Shown here: positions 48,071 through 58,380 of the stretch, one piece after another
Layout of the letters: every line of letters starts with the position of its first letter
Numbering within the stretch: the stretch's first letter is position 1
Assembly: GCF_033115175.1 (NCBI RefSeq)
Contig: NC_084827.1
Location: forward strand, 61,875,201-61,939,200
Origin: Lepus europaeus
Lineage: Eukaryota; Chordata; Mammalia; Lagomorpha; Leporidae
Direction: 5' to 3'
DNA length: 64,000 nucleotides
Translations under genes and position numbers: made by a program
The notes under the pieces: generated by a model
Told to the model about the DNA's origin: nothing
Databases searched by the model: none
Seen by the model: only the letters and a program-made list of their open reading frames with translations

Positions 48071-48442
48071 CAGAAAATTAATTATTTTGAAAAAAAAATT
48101 ATGTAGGATCTCTGTCTTTAATGTGCTGTACATTGCTATTTAATGCTACAATTAGTAATCCAATGGTAGTTTTTTCACTTGATGTTGCTATATGGGCAAA
48201 ATGTTGAAATCTTTACCTAATATATACTAAATTGATCTTCTGTATACAAAGAGAATTGAAAATGAATCTTTACATGAATGGAAGGGGAAAGTGAGCGGGA
48301 GGGGGGAGGGTTGCGGGCGGGAGGGAAGTTATGGGAGGGGGGAAGCCATTGTAACCCACAAGCTATACTTTGGAAATTTATATTCATTAAATAAAAGTTA
48401 AAAAAAAAAGAATGGAATATTTCTCAATATTAAGAAAAAAAA
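48071..48442 (+). mobile_element. Nested 5'-truncated L1 with 3' transduction
   Basis: The inserted unit is an L1 3'UTR end (48103-48398) with an A run, then 25 non-L1 bases (48410-48434) and a second A run. Perfect 18-base target-site duplications AACAAAAACAAAGCCAAA stand at 48053-48070 and 48443-48460. The host ORF2 sequence resumes exactly after the second copy. About 30 unplaced bases also precede the L1 part. Confidence 0.93.
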
Positions 48443-48460
48443 AACAAAAACAAAGCCAAA

Positions 48461-49656
48461 GGCATCACAATACCAGATTTCAGGACATACTACAGGGTAG
48501 TTATAATCAAAACAGCATGGTACTGGTACAGAAACAGATGGATAGACCAATGGAATAGAATAGAAACACCAGAAATTAATACAAACATCTACAGACAACT
48601 TATATTTGATAAGGATTTAAAACCTATTCCAGTCTATTCAACAAATGGTGCTGGGAAAACTAGAGTTCCACATGCAGAAGCATAAAGCAAGACCTCTACT
48701 TACACCTTACACAAAATTCACTCAACATGGATTAAAGATCTAAATCTATGACCCAACACCATAAAATGATTAGAGAATATCAGAGAAACCCTGCAAGATA
48801 CAGGCACAAAGACTTCTTGGAAAAGACCCCAGAGGCACAGGCAGTCAAGGCCAGAATTAACAATTGGGTTTACATCAACTTGAGAAATTTCTGTACTGCA
48901 AAAGAAATAGGAAAGTGAAGAGGCAACTGACAGAATGGGAAAAAATATTTGCAAAGTATGCAACCAATAAAGGATTAATAACCAGAATCTACAAAGAGAT
49001 CAAGAAACTCCACAACAACAAAACAAACAACCCACTTAAGAGATGGGCCAAGGACATCATGGATATTTTTCAAAAGAGGAAATCCAAATGGCCAACAGAC
49101 ACATGAAAAATGTTCAGGATCACTTGCAATCAGGGAAATACAAATCAAAACCACAATGAGGTTTCACCTCTCCCTGGTTAGAATGGCTTACATACAGGAA
49201 TCAACTAACAAGAGATGCTGGCGAGGATGTGGGGGAAAAGGCACACTAATCCACTGTTGGTGGGAATGCAAACTGATAAAGCCACTATGGAAGACAGGTT
49301 GAAAATTCCTCAGAAACCTGAATATAGCCCTACTACATGACCCGGCCATCCCACTCCTTGGAATTTACCCAAAGGAGATTAAATTGGCAAATAAAAGAGC
49401 TGTCTGCACCTTAATGTTTATTGCAGTTCAATTCACAATAGCTAAGACCTGGAATCAACCCAAATGCCCATCAACAGTAGACTGGATAAAGAAATTATGG
49501 GACATGTACTCCATAGAATACTATACAGCAGTCAAAAACAATGAAATCCAGTCATTTGCAACAAGATGGAGGTATCTGGAAAACATCATGCTGAGTGAAT
49601 TAAGCCAGTCCCAAAGGGACAAATACTATATGTTCTCCCTGATCTGTGACAACTGA
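48461..49656 (+). pseudogene. L1 ORF2 C-terminal third (host element), frameshifted
   Basis: Continues host ORF2 after the nested L1. The GGITIPDF-equivalent, [20 protein letters not shown] and NPLKRWAKD regions are visible in several frames. A last open stretch (49384-49656) ends at the normal ORF2 stop. Confidence 0.88.
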
Positions 49657-50838
49657 ACACCTAAAAGGAAACCTGTAGAAGTGAAACGGTCACTATGAGA
49701 AACAATGACTTGATCAGCCCTTGTCCTGACTGTCAAGGAACAACTTAATACTTTATTCCTTTTAGTATTTTTTGTTCTACTTAATATCATTGGTTGAACT
49801 CTTTAATTAACACACAATTATTCTTAGGTGTTTAAATTTAACTGCAAAGTGATCCCTGTTAAATATAAGAGTGGGAATAAGAGAGGGAGGAGATGTACAG
49901 TCGGCACATGATCAATCGTACTTACCCCTAATGGAAGAGTCAGAAATGTGCCAGGGGATTCCAATTCAATTCCATCAAGGTGGCATGTACCAATTCCATC
50001 TTGCTAGTCAAAGTGATCAGTTTCAGTTCACAATGGATCATAATGATGGGATTAAGAGTCAAAGGGATCACATAAACAAGACTAATGTCTGCTAATACTA
50101 ACTGATAGAATTAAAAAGGAGACAATGACCCAACATGGGAAGCAGGATACACAGCAGACTCATAGAATGGCAGATGACCTAAACAGAACTCTGGCCTCAG
50201 AATCAGCCCTTAAGGCATTTCGATCTGGCTAAAAAGCCCATGGGAGTTCCTCAGGCATGGAAACCCAAGACACTGTGGCAAAAAATAAATAAATAAATAA
50301 AAAGACCTAAATGAAAGATCTCTGTGACTGAGATCCCAGAGAATGAACGGGCCATCAAAGAAGGAGGTACCTTTCTCTGAAGGGAGCAGAGAACTGCCAC
50401 TTTGACTATGGCCTTGTCTACATAAGATCAGAGTTTGTGAACTCAAGAGGTTTCCATAGCAACTCATGACAAGAGCCTCGGGTGATTACTGATGTCATAA
50501 ATAAGATTGTCAATTGTTAAATCAACAACGGGAGTCACTGTGCATTTACTCCCCATGTAGGATCTCTGTCTTCAATGTGTTGTACTACGTGAATTAACGG
50601 TAAAACTAGTATTCAAACAGTACTTTATATTTTGTGTTTATGTGTGGGTGGAAGCTGTTGAAATCTTTACTTACTTCATACTAAGTTGATCTTCTGTATA
50701 TAAAGATATTTAAAAATGAATCTTAATGAGGAGATGGGATGGATGCAGGTGGGAGGGAGGTTTTGGGGGGAAAAACTGCTATAATCTAAAAATTGTTCTT
50801 TTGAAATTTGTATTTATTAAATAAAAGTTTAAAAAAAT
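49657..50838 (+). mobile_element. L1 3'UTR
   Basis: Non-coding tail with a short (AAAT)n run at 50284-50302, a G-rich tract around 50750-50775, AATAAA at about 50819-50824 and an A tail. It is the reference for the reversed copies at 1-742 and 39782-40812. Confidence 0.9.
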
Positions 50839-50840
50839 CT

Positions 50841-51184
50841 CCGCTGGTGCCGTGGCTCAATAGGCTAATCCTCCACCTGTGGCGCTGGCACACCAGGTTC
50901 TAGTCCCAGTTGTGGTGCCAGATTCTGTACTGGTTGCCCCTCTTCCAGGCCAGCTCTCTGCTGTGGCCCAGGAATGCAGCGGAGGATGGCCCAAATGCTG
51001 GGCCCTGCACCCCATGGGAGACCAGGATAAGCACCTGGCTCCTGCCTTCAGATCAGTGTGGTGCGCCAGCCGTGTCGGCCATTGGAGGGTGAACCAATGG
51101 CAAAGGAAGACCTTTCTCTCTCTCTCTCTCTCTCACTGTCCACTCTGCCAGTCAAAAAATAAAAAATAAAAAAATAAAATAAAA
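50841..51184 (+). mobile_element. CSINE, young subtype, in the L1 poly(A)
   Basis: Plus-strand young-type C-repeat starting CCGCTGGTGCCGTGGCTCAA. Flanked by TTTAAAAAAATCT / ATTAAAAAATCT: it inserted at the end of the L1's A tail. Confidence 0.94.
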
Positions 51185-51196
51185 ATTAAAAAATCT

Positions 51197-51531
51197 CAAT
51201 GCAAAAGCATCTACGTGGCGGCACTCAAACTGAAGCTATAATTCAAATTTCAACGTGAAGCTTGAATTCCTTTTCAATGTTCTTCAATTTTGACACAGCT
51301 CCCCCTCCCCTTTGCTGAAAAGGGACAAGACAACAGCCCAGCAAGTGGGGCAGGCAAAACAGGCCTCCTTTGTTCACTTTTGTCCTTTCAGCTCTCTGAG
51401 ATGAGGACCTGAAAAGGCTCTGGAAGGCAGTGGGCTGCTCACATAACCGCAAGACTCCAGGAGGAAACTCCATAGTCCATTTGTGTCTTAAGACACAGTA
51501 AGTGCAGGGTTAGTGCTTTGCCTTACCCTTT

Positions 51532-51571
<40 letters not shown>

Positions 51572-52839
51572 CAAGCACCAGAGAGACTGAGACCCTGTTC
51601 TTGCTGTTTAGCTGAGTTTTGTAATGGTCATCAAAAATGCATGCTGTAAGTCACACCATTCAAACACCAAGGGCATCTGAAAGCAGCATGAAATTAGCTT
51701 TAAAGTTGAAGTTTGGAGGAAGGATCACTGTGTGCTGAATACATCTACTGGATTTTTTTGAATGCTCTCAGCCCACTAGAGAAAGATAAATCAAATTCAT
51801 GGCATATTAGCCAGTGGAAACCTCCTACAGGATTCCCTCAGATTTCCCTGGGAATAGATTCTTCTGGTTACAATGGGTTTTGAACCAATACACTATGTAT
51901 GCCCTCCCAACATTTAATAAGAAGAATCTTATAAGTATCCCTTTTGTCAGGTGGTAATTGGCATTTTCCTTCTCATGTAAATTAAGCAGTGCTTTGGTAT
52001 AGGTCAGTATGGGGGGGAAATCAGGGAGCAGAGAATGCAAGATCTGTCACCCGTTTGCCAACTGAGTAAGCCTTGGGGTGGTAAGTGCAGTGGAGGGGAG
52101 TTAGTAGCCATAAGTCTGTTCCCTTGCCCCTGGCATTCCATATACTCACTTGCATTTTAGCCATTTGAGGGAAACCTGTCACACCGCTCAAATTTATCTT
52201 TTTCTAACTTGAAATTCCAATCTTGTAGCCCAGTAAAAGAGGTCAATTAAGTTGACACCATGTCTTTATTATTAGCTCAGTGAAGCAATTCTAATTGGGT
52301 GGTGATGATGTATGCTGTCACCTTTGAAGCTTCAGTGGTGGGGAGAGGCCCCAAATGCAGAGCTCCAGCACATCTCCAAACAGGCAGCATCAGGAGATCC
52401 CCTACTTAGGTTCACATTGCATGCAAATTTACTCTCGCTCTGGATCGCAATAATGTCATGTCTAAGCAGCAAAATGAAAGCATACTGATTAACCTAACTC
52501 ATTCAGCACAAGTGCCCTACAGATGCTAGCAAAGTAGTAGAGTAGTAAGAGAAAACAGTACCTAATAATTTAAGGATTACTCCCTTGTCTTGATGCTCCA
52601 ACTCAACATTTAAGAAAATCACAAGGATGCATGTCACCAAAGCTGTCTTATCCTGGACTACCACGACACACACGCTCCACAGCAGCTATGTCATGCTTTG
52701 CACTGGGTGTGTGGTCAGGGAATGCCTGCTGGAAACTGTGTGTCTTCTGATTAACAAAACTTGACCCAGAACTTGGAAAATCCTGTGAACGACACATTCA
52801 TAAGGCCCAGTAAATTAATAAACATACAGCTTTAAAAAG
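51197..52839. other. Intergenic, (GA)n at 51534-51570
   Basis: Apart from the (GA)n microsatellite, nothing is recognised. The stretch is less AT-rich than the regions further left. Confidence 0.5.
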
Positions 52840-53535
52840 TAGCAGCAACTCCACTTCACACTCATTGGGATGGTGCTAGCAAGAAAGCAAAAAGTAGCAA
52901 GTGCTGGTTGATGATGGGGAGAAACCAGACCCCTGGTGCATGGCTGGCAAGAAGGCGAGGTGGCACGATGGCTATGGAGAACAGCAGGGAAGTATGTCTG
53001 AAATACAAAAATTGAACCATCATAGGATCCAGCAGTCTGGTTTCTGGGTATATACCCAGAACTGAAAGTGGTGACTTGATGGGTATTTGCACACTGATGT
53101 TCACAGCAGCATCACAGCAGCCAAAAGGTGTAAGAGACCCAAGTGTGTCAACAGATGACCAGACAAACAAAATGCGGCATAACAGAGAGAATGAAACAGC
53201 ATCAGCTTTCAAAATGAAGGAGATCCTGTTACACGGGTGAACCCTGGGGACACTACGCTGAGGGAAATAGGCCATTCACAAAAGGACAAACACTGTGTGA
53301 GTCCACTCATCTAAGGTACTTAGGGGCTCAGATGCACAGAGACAGAATACGGGGCGATGGCTGCCTGGAGCTGCAGGCAGAAGAGACAGGAATTATTACT
53401 CCCAGGTCCAGAGTCCCAGTTGAGGAAGATGAAAAAAGTTCTGGAGGTGGATACATACCATATGAATGTACTTAATGCCACTGAACTATACATCTAAGAA
53501 CAGTAAATCCTATGCTATATATTAGCAAAAACATT
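52840..53535 (+). mobile_element. Ancient L1 (ORF2 end + 3'UTR)
   Basis: ATTGGGATGGTGCTAGCAAG, then GGGTATATACCCAGAACTGA, then AAATAGGCCATTCACAAAAG and GATGAAAAAAGTTCTGGAGG and AATGTACTTAATGCCACTGA follow the order of an old mammalian L1 end on the plus strand. No frame survives. Confidence 0.8.
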
Positions 53536-53932
53536 ACATTTCATATAAATATACTGCATTGTTCCCTCTAATAATGAAGGAGTTGTGGTTGCCAAAGCTG
53601 GAGACAGAGTCCCATATTTTCCTCCCTCCTGCACATTTTGAGAGGGAAAACACTCAGCAGCTCACTTGGCAAGTTTTCCTAATCTTATAAAATGCACTCA
53701 AACTCACAGACACAATGTAGGGTGCTGATCGCCAGCACGCAATAGCCAGGGTACGGGAGGGATGGAGGGGTTCAGGGTGGGACATGAGGGGGTGTAGGTC
53801 CAAGGGTTCCAAGCTTCAACTGGGCAGAAGAAATGCAGAGTGGTGACTATCAGGAATAACACTATTGTACTCTTGCAATATGCTAAGAAGATAGGGACCA
53901 TAAATGCCCTCATCGTAAAAATAAAAAGAGGT

Positions 53933-54240
53933 GGGGCTGGCGCTGTGGTGCAGTAGATAAAGCCACTGCCTGCAATGCCAGCATCCCATTTGGGAGCCAG
54001 TTCTAGTTCCAGCTGCTCCACTTCTAATCCAGCTCTCTGCTATGGCCTGGGAAACAGTGAATGATGGCCCAAGTCCTTGGGCCCCTGCACCCATGTGGGA
54101 GCCCAGGAAGAAATTCCTTGCTCCTGACTTCAGATTGGTGCAGCTTCAGCTACTGCTGCCATTTGGGGAGTGAACCAGCAGATGGAAGACCTCTCTCTCT
54201 GTGTAACTCTGACTTTCAAATAAATAAATAAAATCTTTAA
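53933..54240 (+). mobile_element. CSINE with perfect target-site duplication
   Basis: Well-preserved plus copy starting GGGGCTGGCGCTGTGGTGCA. AAAATAAAAAGAGGT is duplicated at 53918-53932 and 54241-54255. Confidence 0.96.
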
Positions 54241-54317
54241 AAAATAAAAAGAGGTAACAATGTGAGGTGATGAATATGTTAATTAGACTGACAGTGCATG
54301 TGTGTCAAAATATATCA

Positions 54318-54600
54318 TGAGGCCAGCACTGTGGTGTAGTGGATTAAACCTCAATGCTGGCATCCCATGTGGGTGCCGGTTTGAGTCCCAGCTGTTCCAC
54401 TTCCTATCCAGATTCCTGCTAATGGCCTGGGAAAGCAGCAGAAGATGGCCTGGTTATTTAGGCCCTGCACCCACATGGGAGACCTGGAAGAACTACAGCC
54501 ATTTGTGAAGTAAACCAATTGATGGAAGATCTCTCGCCGTATGTGTCTCCCTCTCTCTCTCTAATTCAGCCTTTCAAACAAATACATCTTTCTTTAAAAC
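54318..54600 (+). mobile_element. CSINE, internally shortened
   Basis: Plus copy lacking most of the segment after GGAAGAACTACAGCC. Ends in CAAACAAATACATC. Confidence 0.9.
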
Positions 54601-54618
54601 CCATGTTGTGTGTCTCAA

Positions 54619-54921
54619 GGGCTGGTGTTGTGGCAAAGCAGATTAAACCACTGCCTGTAACACTGGCATCCCATATAAGCAGTGGTTCAAGTTCCAGCTG
54701 CTCCGCTTCCCATCTAGCTCCCTGTTGATGCACCTGGAAAAGCAGAAGAATGTGACCAGGTGCTTGGGCCCCTGTCACCCAGGTGGGAGACTCAGAAGAA
54801 GATCCTGGACCCTGGTTTCAGCCTGGCTCAGCCATAGCAGTTGCAGCCATTTGAGAAGTGAACCAGTGGATAGATCTCCCCCTAACTCTGCCTTTAAAAT
54901 AAATACGACTCTTTTTGAAAA
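54619..54921 (+). mobile_element. CSINE with diverged duplication
   Basis: Plus copy. Flanks ACCCATGTTGTGTGTCTCAA and AACCATGTCGCATATCTTAA are a decayed 20-base duplication, so the insertion is old. Confidence 0.9.
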
Positions 54922-54985
54922 CCATGTCGCATATCTTAAATATATCAAATTGCCATTTGCAAATTATACCTCAATAAAGCTCATG

Positions 54986-55561
54986 GAGAACAAGAAACTT
55001 CATGCTCAGATGCCAACAAAGGCTTTTTCTAAACAGAAGGGCTTTTCATTCATCAGGAAAAGGGTTAATTTTAAAAAACAATCCACAGGATTTTTGCCTA
55101 TAGCAAAATCCAGAAAGCTCTTCAATCCTTATCTGTCAGGAAGGTTCAGGCCTCCTTCAGATGAGGAAGTACTAAGTTTAAAAGAAAAAGAACACCCAGA
55201 TGTACTTAGTAATGTTCAATTATTTCTTCTTCATTAATCATCTCAGCAGTTGAAGGCCAACCTGGAGAAGTCAGTGGATCCAAACACTGGACACTTCCAT
55301 AGAACAAGAACACGGGCACCCGGAGTTCCAGTTTAATTGGCTCTGAGTTGGCAAGCATCTCAGATGGGAACTGATCTTGGAAAACGGGGAAGGCTGCTGA
55401 TAGAGGGAGCAGATGTGGACTTCAGGGTGATGCTATCAGCCTGGGTGTCTCAGTGGTTCTGTTCAGGGGTGAGTCATGACCAGGAGGGACCACAAGGGGG
55501 CTTTCTCCCATGTTCATGTTTTGTTTCTTGACTTGAGCGCAAGTTCATGAAGCTGCACGTT
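54986..55561. other. Intergenic, nothing recognised
   Basis: The 3' half of a 170-codon plus frame (54725-55237) lies here, but that frame begins in a CSINE and has no known domain, so it is not called a gene. Confidence 0.45.
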
Positions 55562-55835
55562 TTTTTAAAAAGATTTATTTAGTTTATTTGAAAAGAAGAG
55601 TTACAGAGAGAGGAGAAACAGAGATCTTCCCATCCATTAGTTTACTCCCCAAATGGCAGCAACACCAGGAGGTGGGCCAGGCCAAAGCCAAGAGCTTGGA
55701 GTTCCACCCCAGTCAAATACTTGGGCCATGTGTTGCTGCTTTCCCAGTTGCACTAGCAGGAGCTGGATCAGAAGATGCTCCTGGATGCCAGCACTGCAGG
55801 CAGCAGCTTAACCCGCTGTGCTACAATGCTGGCCC
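55562..55835 (-). mobile_element. CSINE
   Basis: Reverse C-repeat, missing part of the middle. Ends AATGCTGGCCC. Confidence 0.88.
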
Positions 55836-55920
55836 AAAGCAGTACATATTTTTTAATTCTGGGGGGGGGATGGACCCTGTTGGGGAAGTTTGTAGCCACA
55901 GATGATAAAATTAGAATCAA

Positions 55921-56020
55921 TCTCCTTGAGAGTAGAAACTTTGTTTGCTTGCCACTCTGTCTCCAGTGCCTAGAAAAGCAGACCATGCACTTGGTAAATA
56001 TTTGTTGTTGAAATGAATGG
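55921..56020 (+). mobile_element. L2/MIR 3'-end fragment
   Basis: GAGAGTAGAAACTTTGTTTG, CTCTGTCTCCAGTGCCTAGA and TTGGTAAATATTTGTTGTTG match the 3' end of the old L2 LINE. Confidence 0.65.
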
Positions 56021-56025
56021 GTCTG

Positions 56026-57234
56026 TTTGCCAGAAAATCTTTTGTAGAGTTCCATTTAATAGCTAGGTTGTACACAGATAACCTAATCTCTGCAATTCTG
56101 ATTTACACTCAACCAATTATACTAAAAAAAAAAAGATGCCTATACAAAAGTATTATTTAAAGGAATTCTTAAGCCCAGGTACACACATTCAAGTACCTTC
56201 TCACACTTAGCCATGATCGTCACCGTTGTCCTACTGGCTTCACAGGAAGTACCATCTCCAGAGGGGACTTGCATTTTATATACCACCGCTGCTGCAATAG
56301 CAATGACGTGGTGTAAGGGAACTGGCCCTCAGTTTACCACCAGCCAGCAATTCCAGGCTGGGCCACCTCTGTTTCATTGACTGGTCTGGAAACCTGAGTG
56401 TTAGATACAATGTTGCTTGAGTTCTGTTACCCCTCTAAAATTCCTGGATTATCTGAAATGTTTAGCAACTTCCCTATGATGAAGAAGAAAGGCTGGGAAA
56501 CAAACAAACAAACATGAGTCAATAGGGTTACTAATGTAAAATGAACCCATTTTTCCAATTGAATGGCTAATTACAATAATCCTAAAAGCTATTCTGGGAA
56601 TAGCTGATTTCACTTTAGTCCAAATTCTTCTTTCTTACTAGGCTACCTGGCACATCTGTGTAAAGGTACCACATATTCCTGTAATTCAGGATACAGGATG
56701 TTGTTCTAAAAGTGTATACTACAACCCTCTTCAAACTCAATATCCAACTGGAGGAGTAACTCTCCTGCAGTCAGAACAGTCTAGAAAGGGCATTCAGGGC
56801 TTGGAGTCTGAAATAAAAAAGGTATGCCAAATAGACACTTGGCCTTTTCTTAAAAAGAAAAAAAAAGTTTTCTTAAAAATTAGCGTGCCAGAAGCATCAC
56901 TTTGCAACTTCAGGAGGCTCTGGTTGCTAAGAATAATAAACTGGCTGTCAAACATTGAATTGTAGGTTAACAGTCATGCACTTAAAAGCTAAAAGGAATA
57001 AAAACCTGTAATGGAATTCAAGGTGAAACAGGGGAATAAAAGGCTATTCCACAGTACAGTTCTCTGAATTACAACATTGCCAGTTACTGTGAGGTCTGTG
57101 GGAGTCAGCACTAAATGGACTTGTAATGGCAAGCTCCAGCTTTGAACAGTAGATGGTTGGGGCTTCTCCTAACCATAAGCCTTTGAAAGGCCACATTTCC
57201 TCAGGGCAAGTACAAGGAGGCAAATGGTGCATCC
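56026..57234. other. Intergenic, nothing recognised
   Basis: No repeat or frame of note. Confidence 0.5.
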
Positions 57235-57240
57235 CACTGC

Positions 57241-57355
57241 TCCCTAGTCTCCTAGCTGTGTGGCCTTGGCAAGTCAGTTGACATACTAAGTCTCTATCTC
57301 CTGCTTTTTAAAATAGGGTTATAGGAATTAGATAATCACCTATACTAGCCATGGT
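57241..57355 (+). mobile_element. MIR SINE fragment
   Basis: AGCTGTGTGGCCTTGGCAAG, then TAAAATAGGGTTATAGGAAT in MIR order. Confidence 0.65.
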
Positions 57356-57424
57356 GCCCAACCTATCTGAAATTCTCAAAATATACCATCAGTACCATTA
57401 AAGTAGAAAATGTCTGGCTGGTCA

Positions 57425-57640
57425 CTTGACAAAGCTGTTACAATGCTGGTTGTGACTTGCACATTCTGTATCTGATGGGTATCCTTGGAGGCAAGTGGTT
57501 ACCACCTACAAGGGAGATCCTGAATGAGTTCCTAGTTTCTACCTTTGGCCAGGCCCATCTGATGGAACCATTAGGGGAGAGAAGCAACAGATGAAACAGA
57601 TCTAGCCCTCCCTCTGCCTTTCAAATAAGATAAAAACACA
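57425..57640 (+). mobile_element. Old CSINE-like fragment
   Basis: ACAAAGCTGTTACAATGCTG near the start and GAACCATTAGGGGAGAGAAG... CTCTGCCTTTCAAATAAGAT near the end follow C-repeat order, strongly decayed. Confidence 0.5.
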
Positions 57641-57646
57641 TTTTGG

Positions 57647-57903
57647 GGGCCAGTGCTGTGGTATAGCAGGTAAAGCCACCACAAGCAGTGCCAGCATCCC
57701 ATATGGGTGCCGGTTCTAGTCCCGGCTGCTCCACTTCCAATCTGGCTCTCTGCTATAGCCTGGGAAGGCAGTGGAAGATGGCCCAGGTGCTTGGGCCCCT
57801 GCACCTGCTTGGGAGACCGGGAAGAAGCTCCTGGCTCCTGCCTTTGGATCAGTGCAGCCCTGGCCCTTGTGACCAATTGGGGAATGAACCAGCGGATGGA
57901 AGA

Positions 57904-57937
<34 letters not shown>

Positions 57938-57978
57938 CCTCTCTGTGTAACTGTTTCAATAAACAAATAAAAAATAAA
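57647..57978 (+). mobile_element. CSINE
   Basis: Well-preserved plus copy with (TC)n(TG)n at 57905-57937. Flanked by AACACATTTT / ACCACATTTT. Confidence 0.95.
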
Positions 57979-58380
57979 AAACCACATTTTAAAATTTTTA
58001 AAAAGAGACTGCTGTATACTATAAATAAATAAATAAATATACATCAGTAGAAAGTATCCACATGTGTAAATCCTCTGTGGCACTTCTGGAAGGCTTCATT
58101 TGCTCACGAGCTGTTCTTACAGTATTTAATAGCAAGCCCTGCCCAGCCTCCCTAGGTTTGTATTCAGGCGGCTACCATGCTCCTTCCCAGGACAAACTCA
58201 GTGGCAGCTCCCAGGCGGAACCAGAGCCTCTTGCCCCATTTCACTTGGCTCCACCTCTTCTTGCAACAGCCTCAGGTCAGAAGGGCCACAGCCCTTCAGA
58301 CCAGCACTTCTGAGCATTAACCATCTGGGACCTGGAAGGAACAAACTCCTCCCTGTAAGACCACTCACTGCCAGGTAGTG
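57979..58380. other. Flank of the CpG island
   Basis: Base composition rises in G+C toward the island. An 83-codon frame at 58062-58313 has no recognisable domain. Confidence 0.45.

Larger units (their letters stand above)
44612..50838 (+). mobile_element. Long rabbit L1 with 5'UTR, broken ORF1/ORF2, 3'UTR
   Basis: The order is complete but gapped: 5'UTR (44612-46039, with an LTR inside), ORF1 start, a deletion joining ORF1 to the endonuclease part of ORF2, RT pieces, the ORF2 C-terminus (49384-49656), then the 3'UTR and A tail at 50830-50838. Many frameshifts are present. A nested truncated L1 lies at 48071-48442. The element is immobile. Confidence 0.93.
53690..54985 (+). mobile_element. 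Second ancient L1 3' end, split by three CSINEs
   Basis: GGGAGGGATGGAGGGGTTCA, CAATATGCTAAGAAGATAGG, then GTGAGGTGATGAATATGTTA and, after two CSINEs, CATATCTTAAATATATCAAA and AATTATACCTCAATAAAGCT match an old L1 3'UTR in order. Confidence 0.7.

Noticed and set aside
53933-54025. tRNA-like sequence as a tRNA gene
   Set aside because: This is the tRNA-derived head of a CSINE. It lacks a proper acceptor stem and continues into the SINE body; the same holds for all other CSINE heads.
54725-55237. 170-codon plus-strand frame
   Set aside because: Starts inside a CSINE and runs through its tail and ancient L1 into unassigned DNA; no domain.
57571-58083. 170-codon minus-strand frame
   Set aside because: Runs antisense through a full CSINE, including its (TC)n tract; a SINE shadow.
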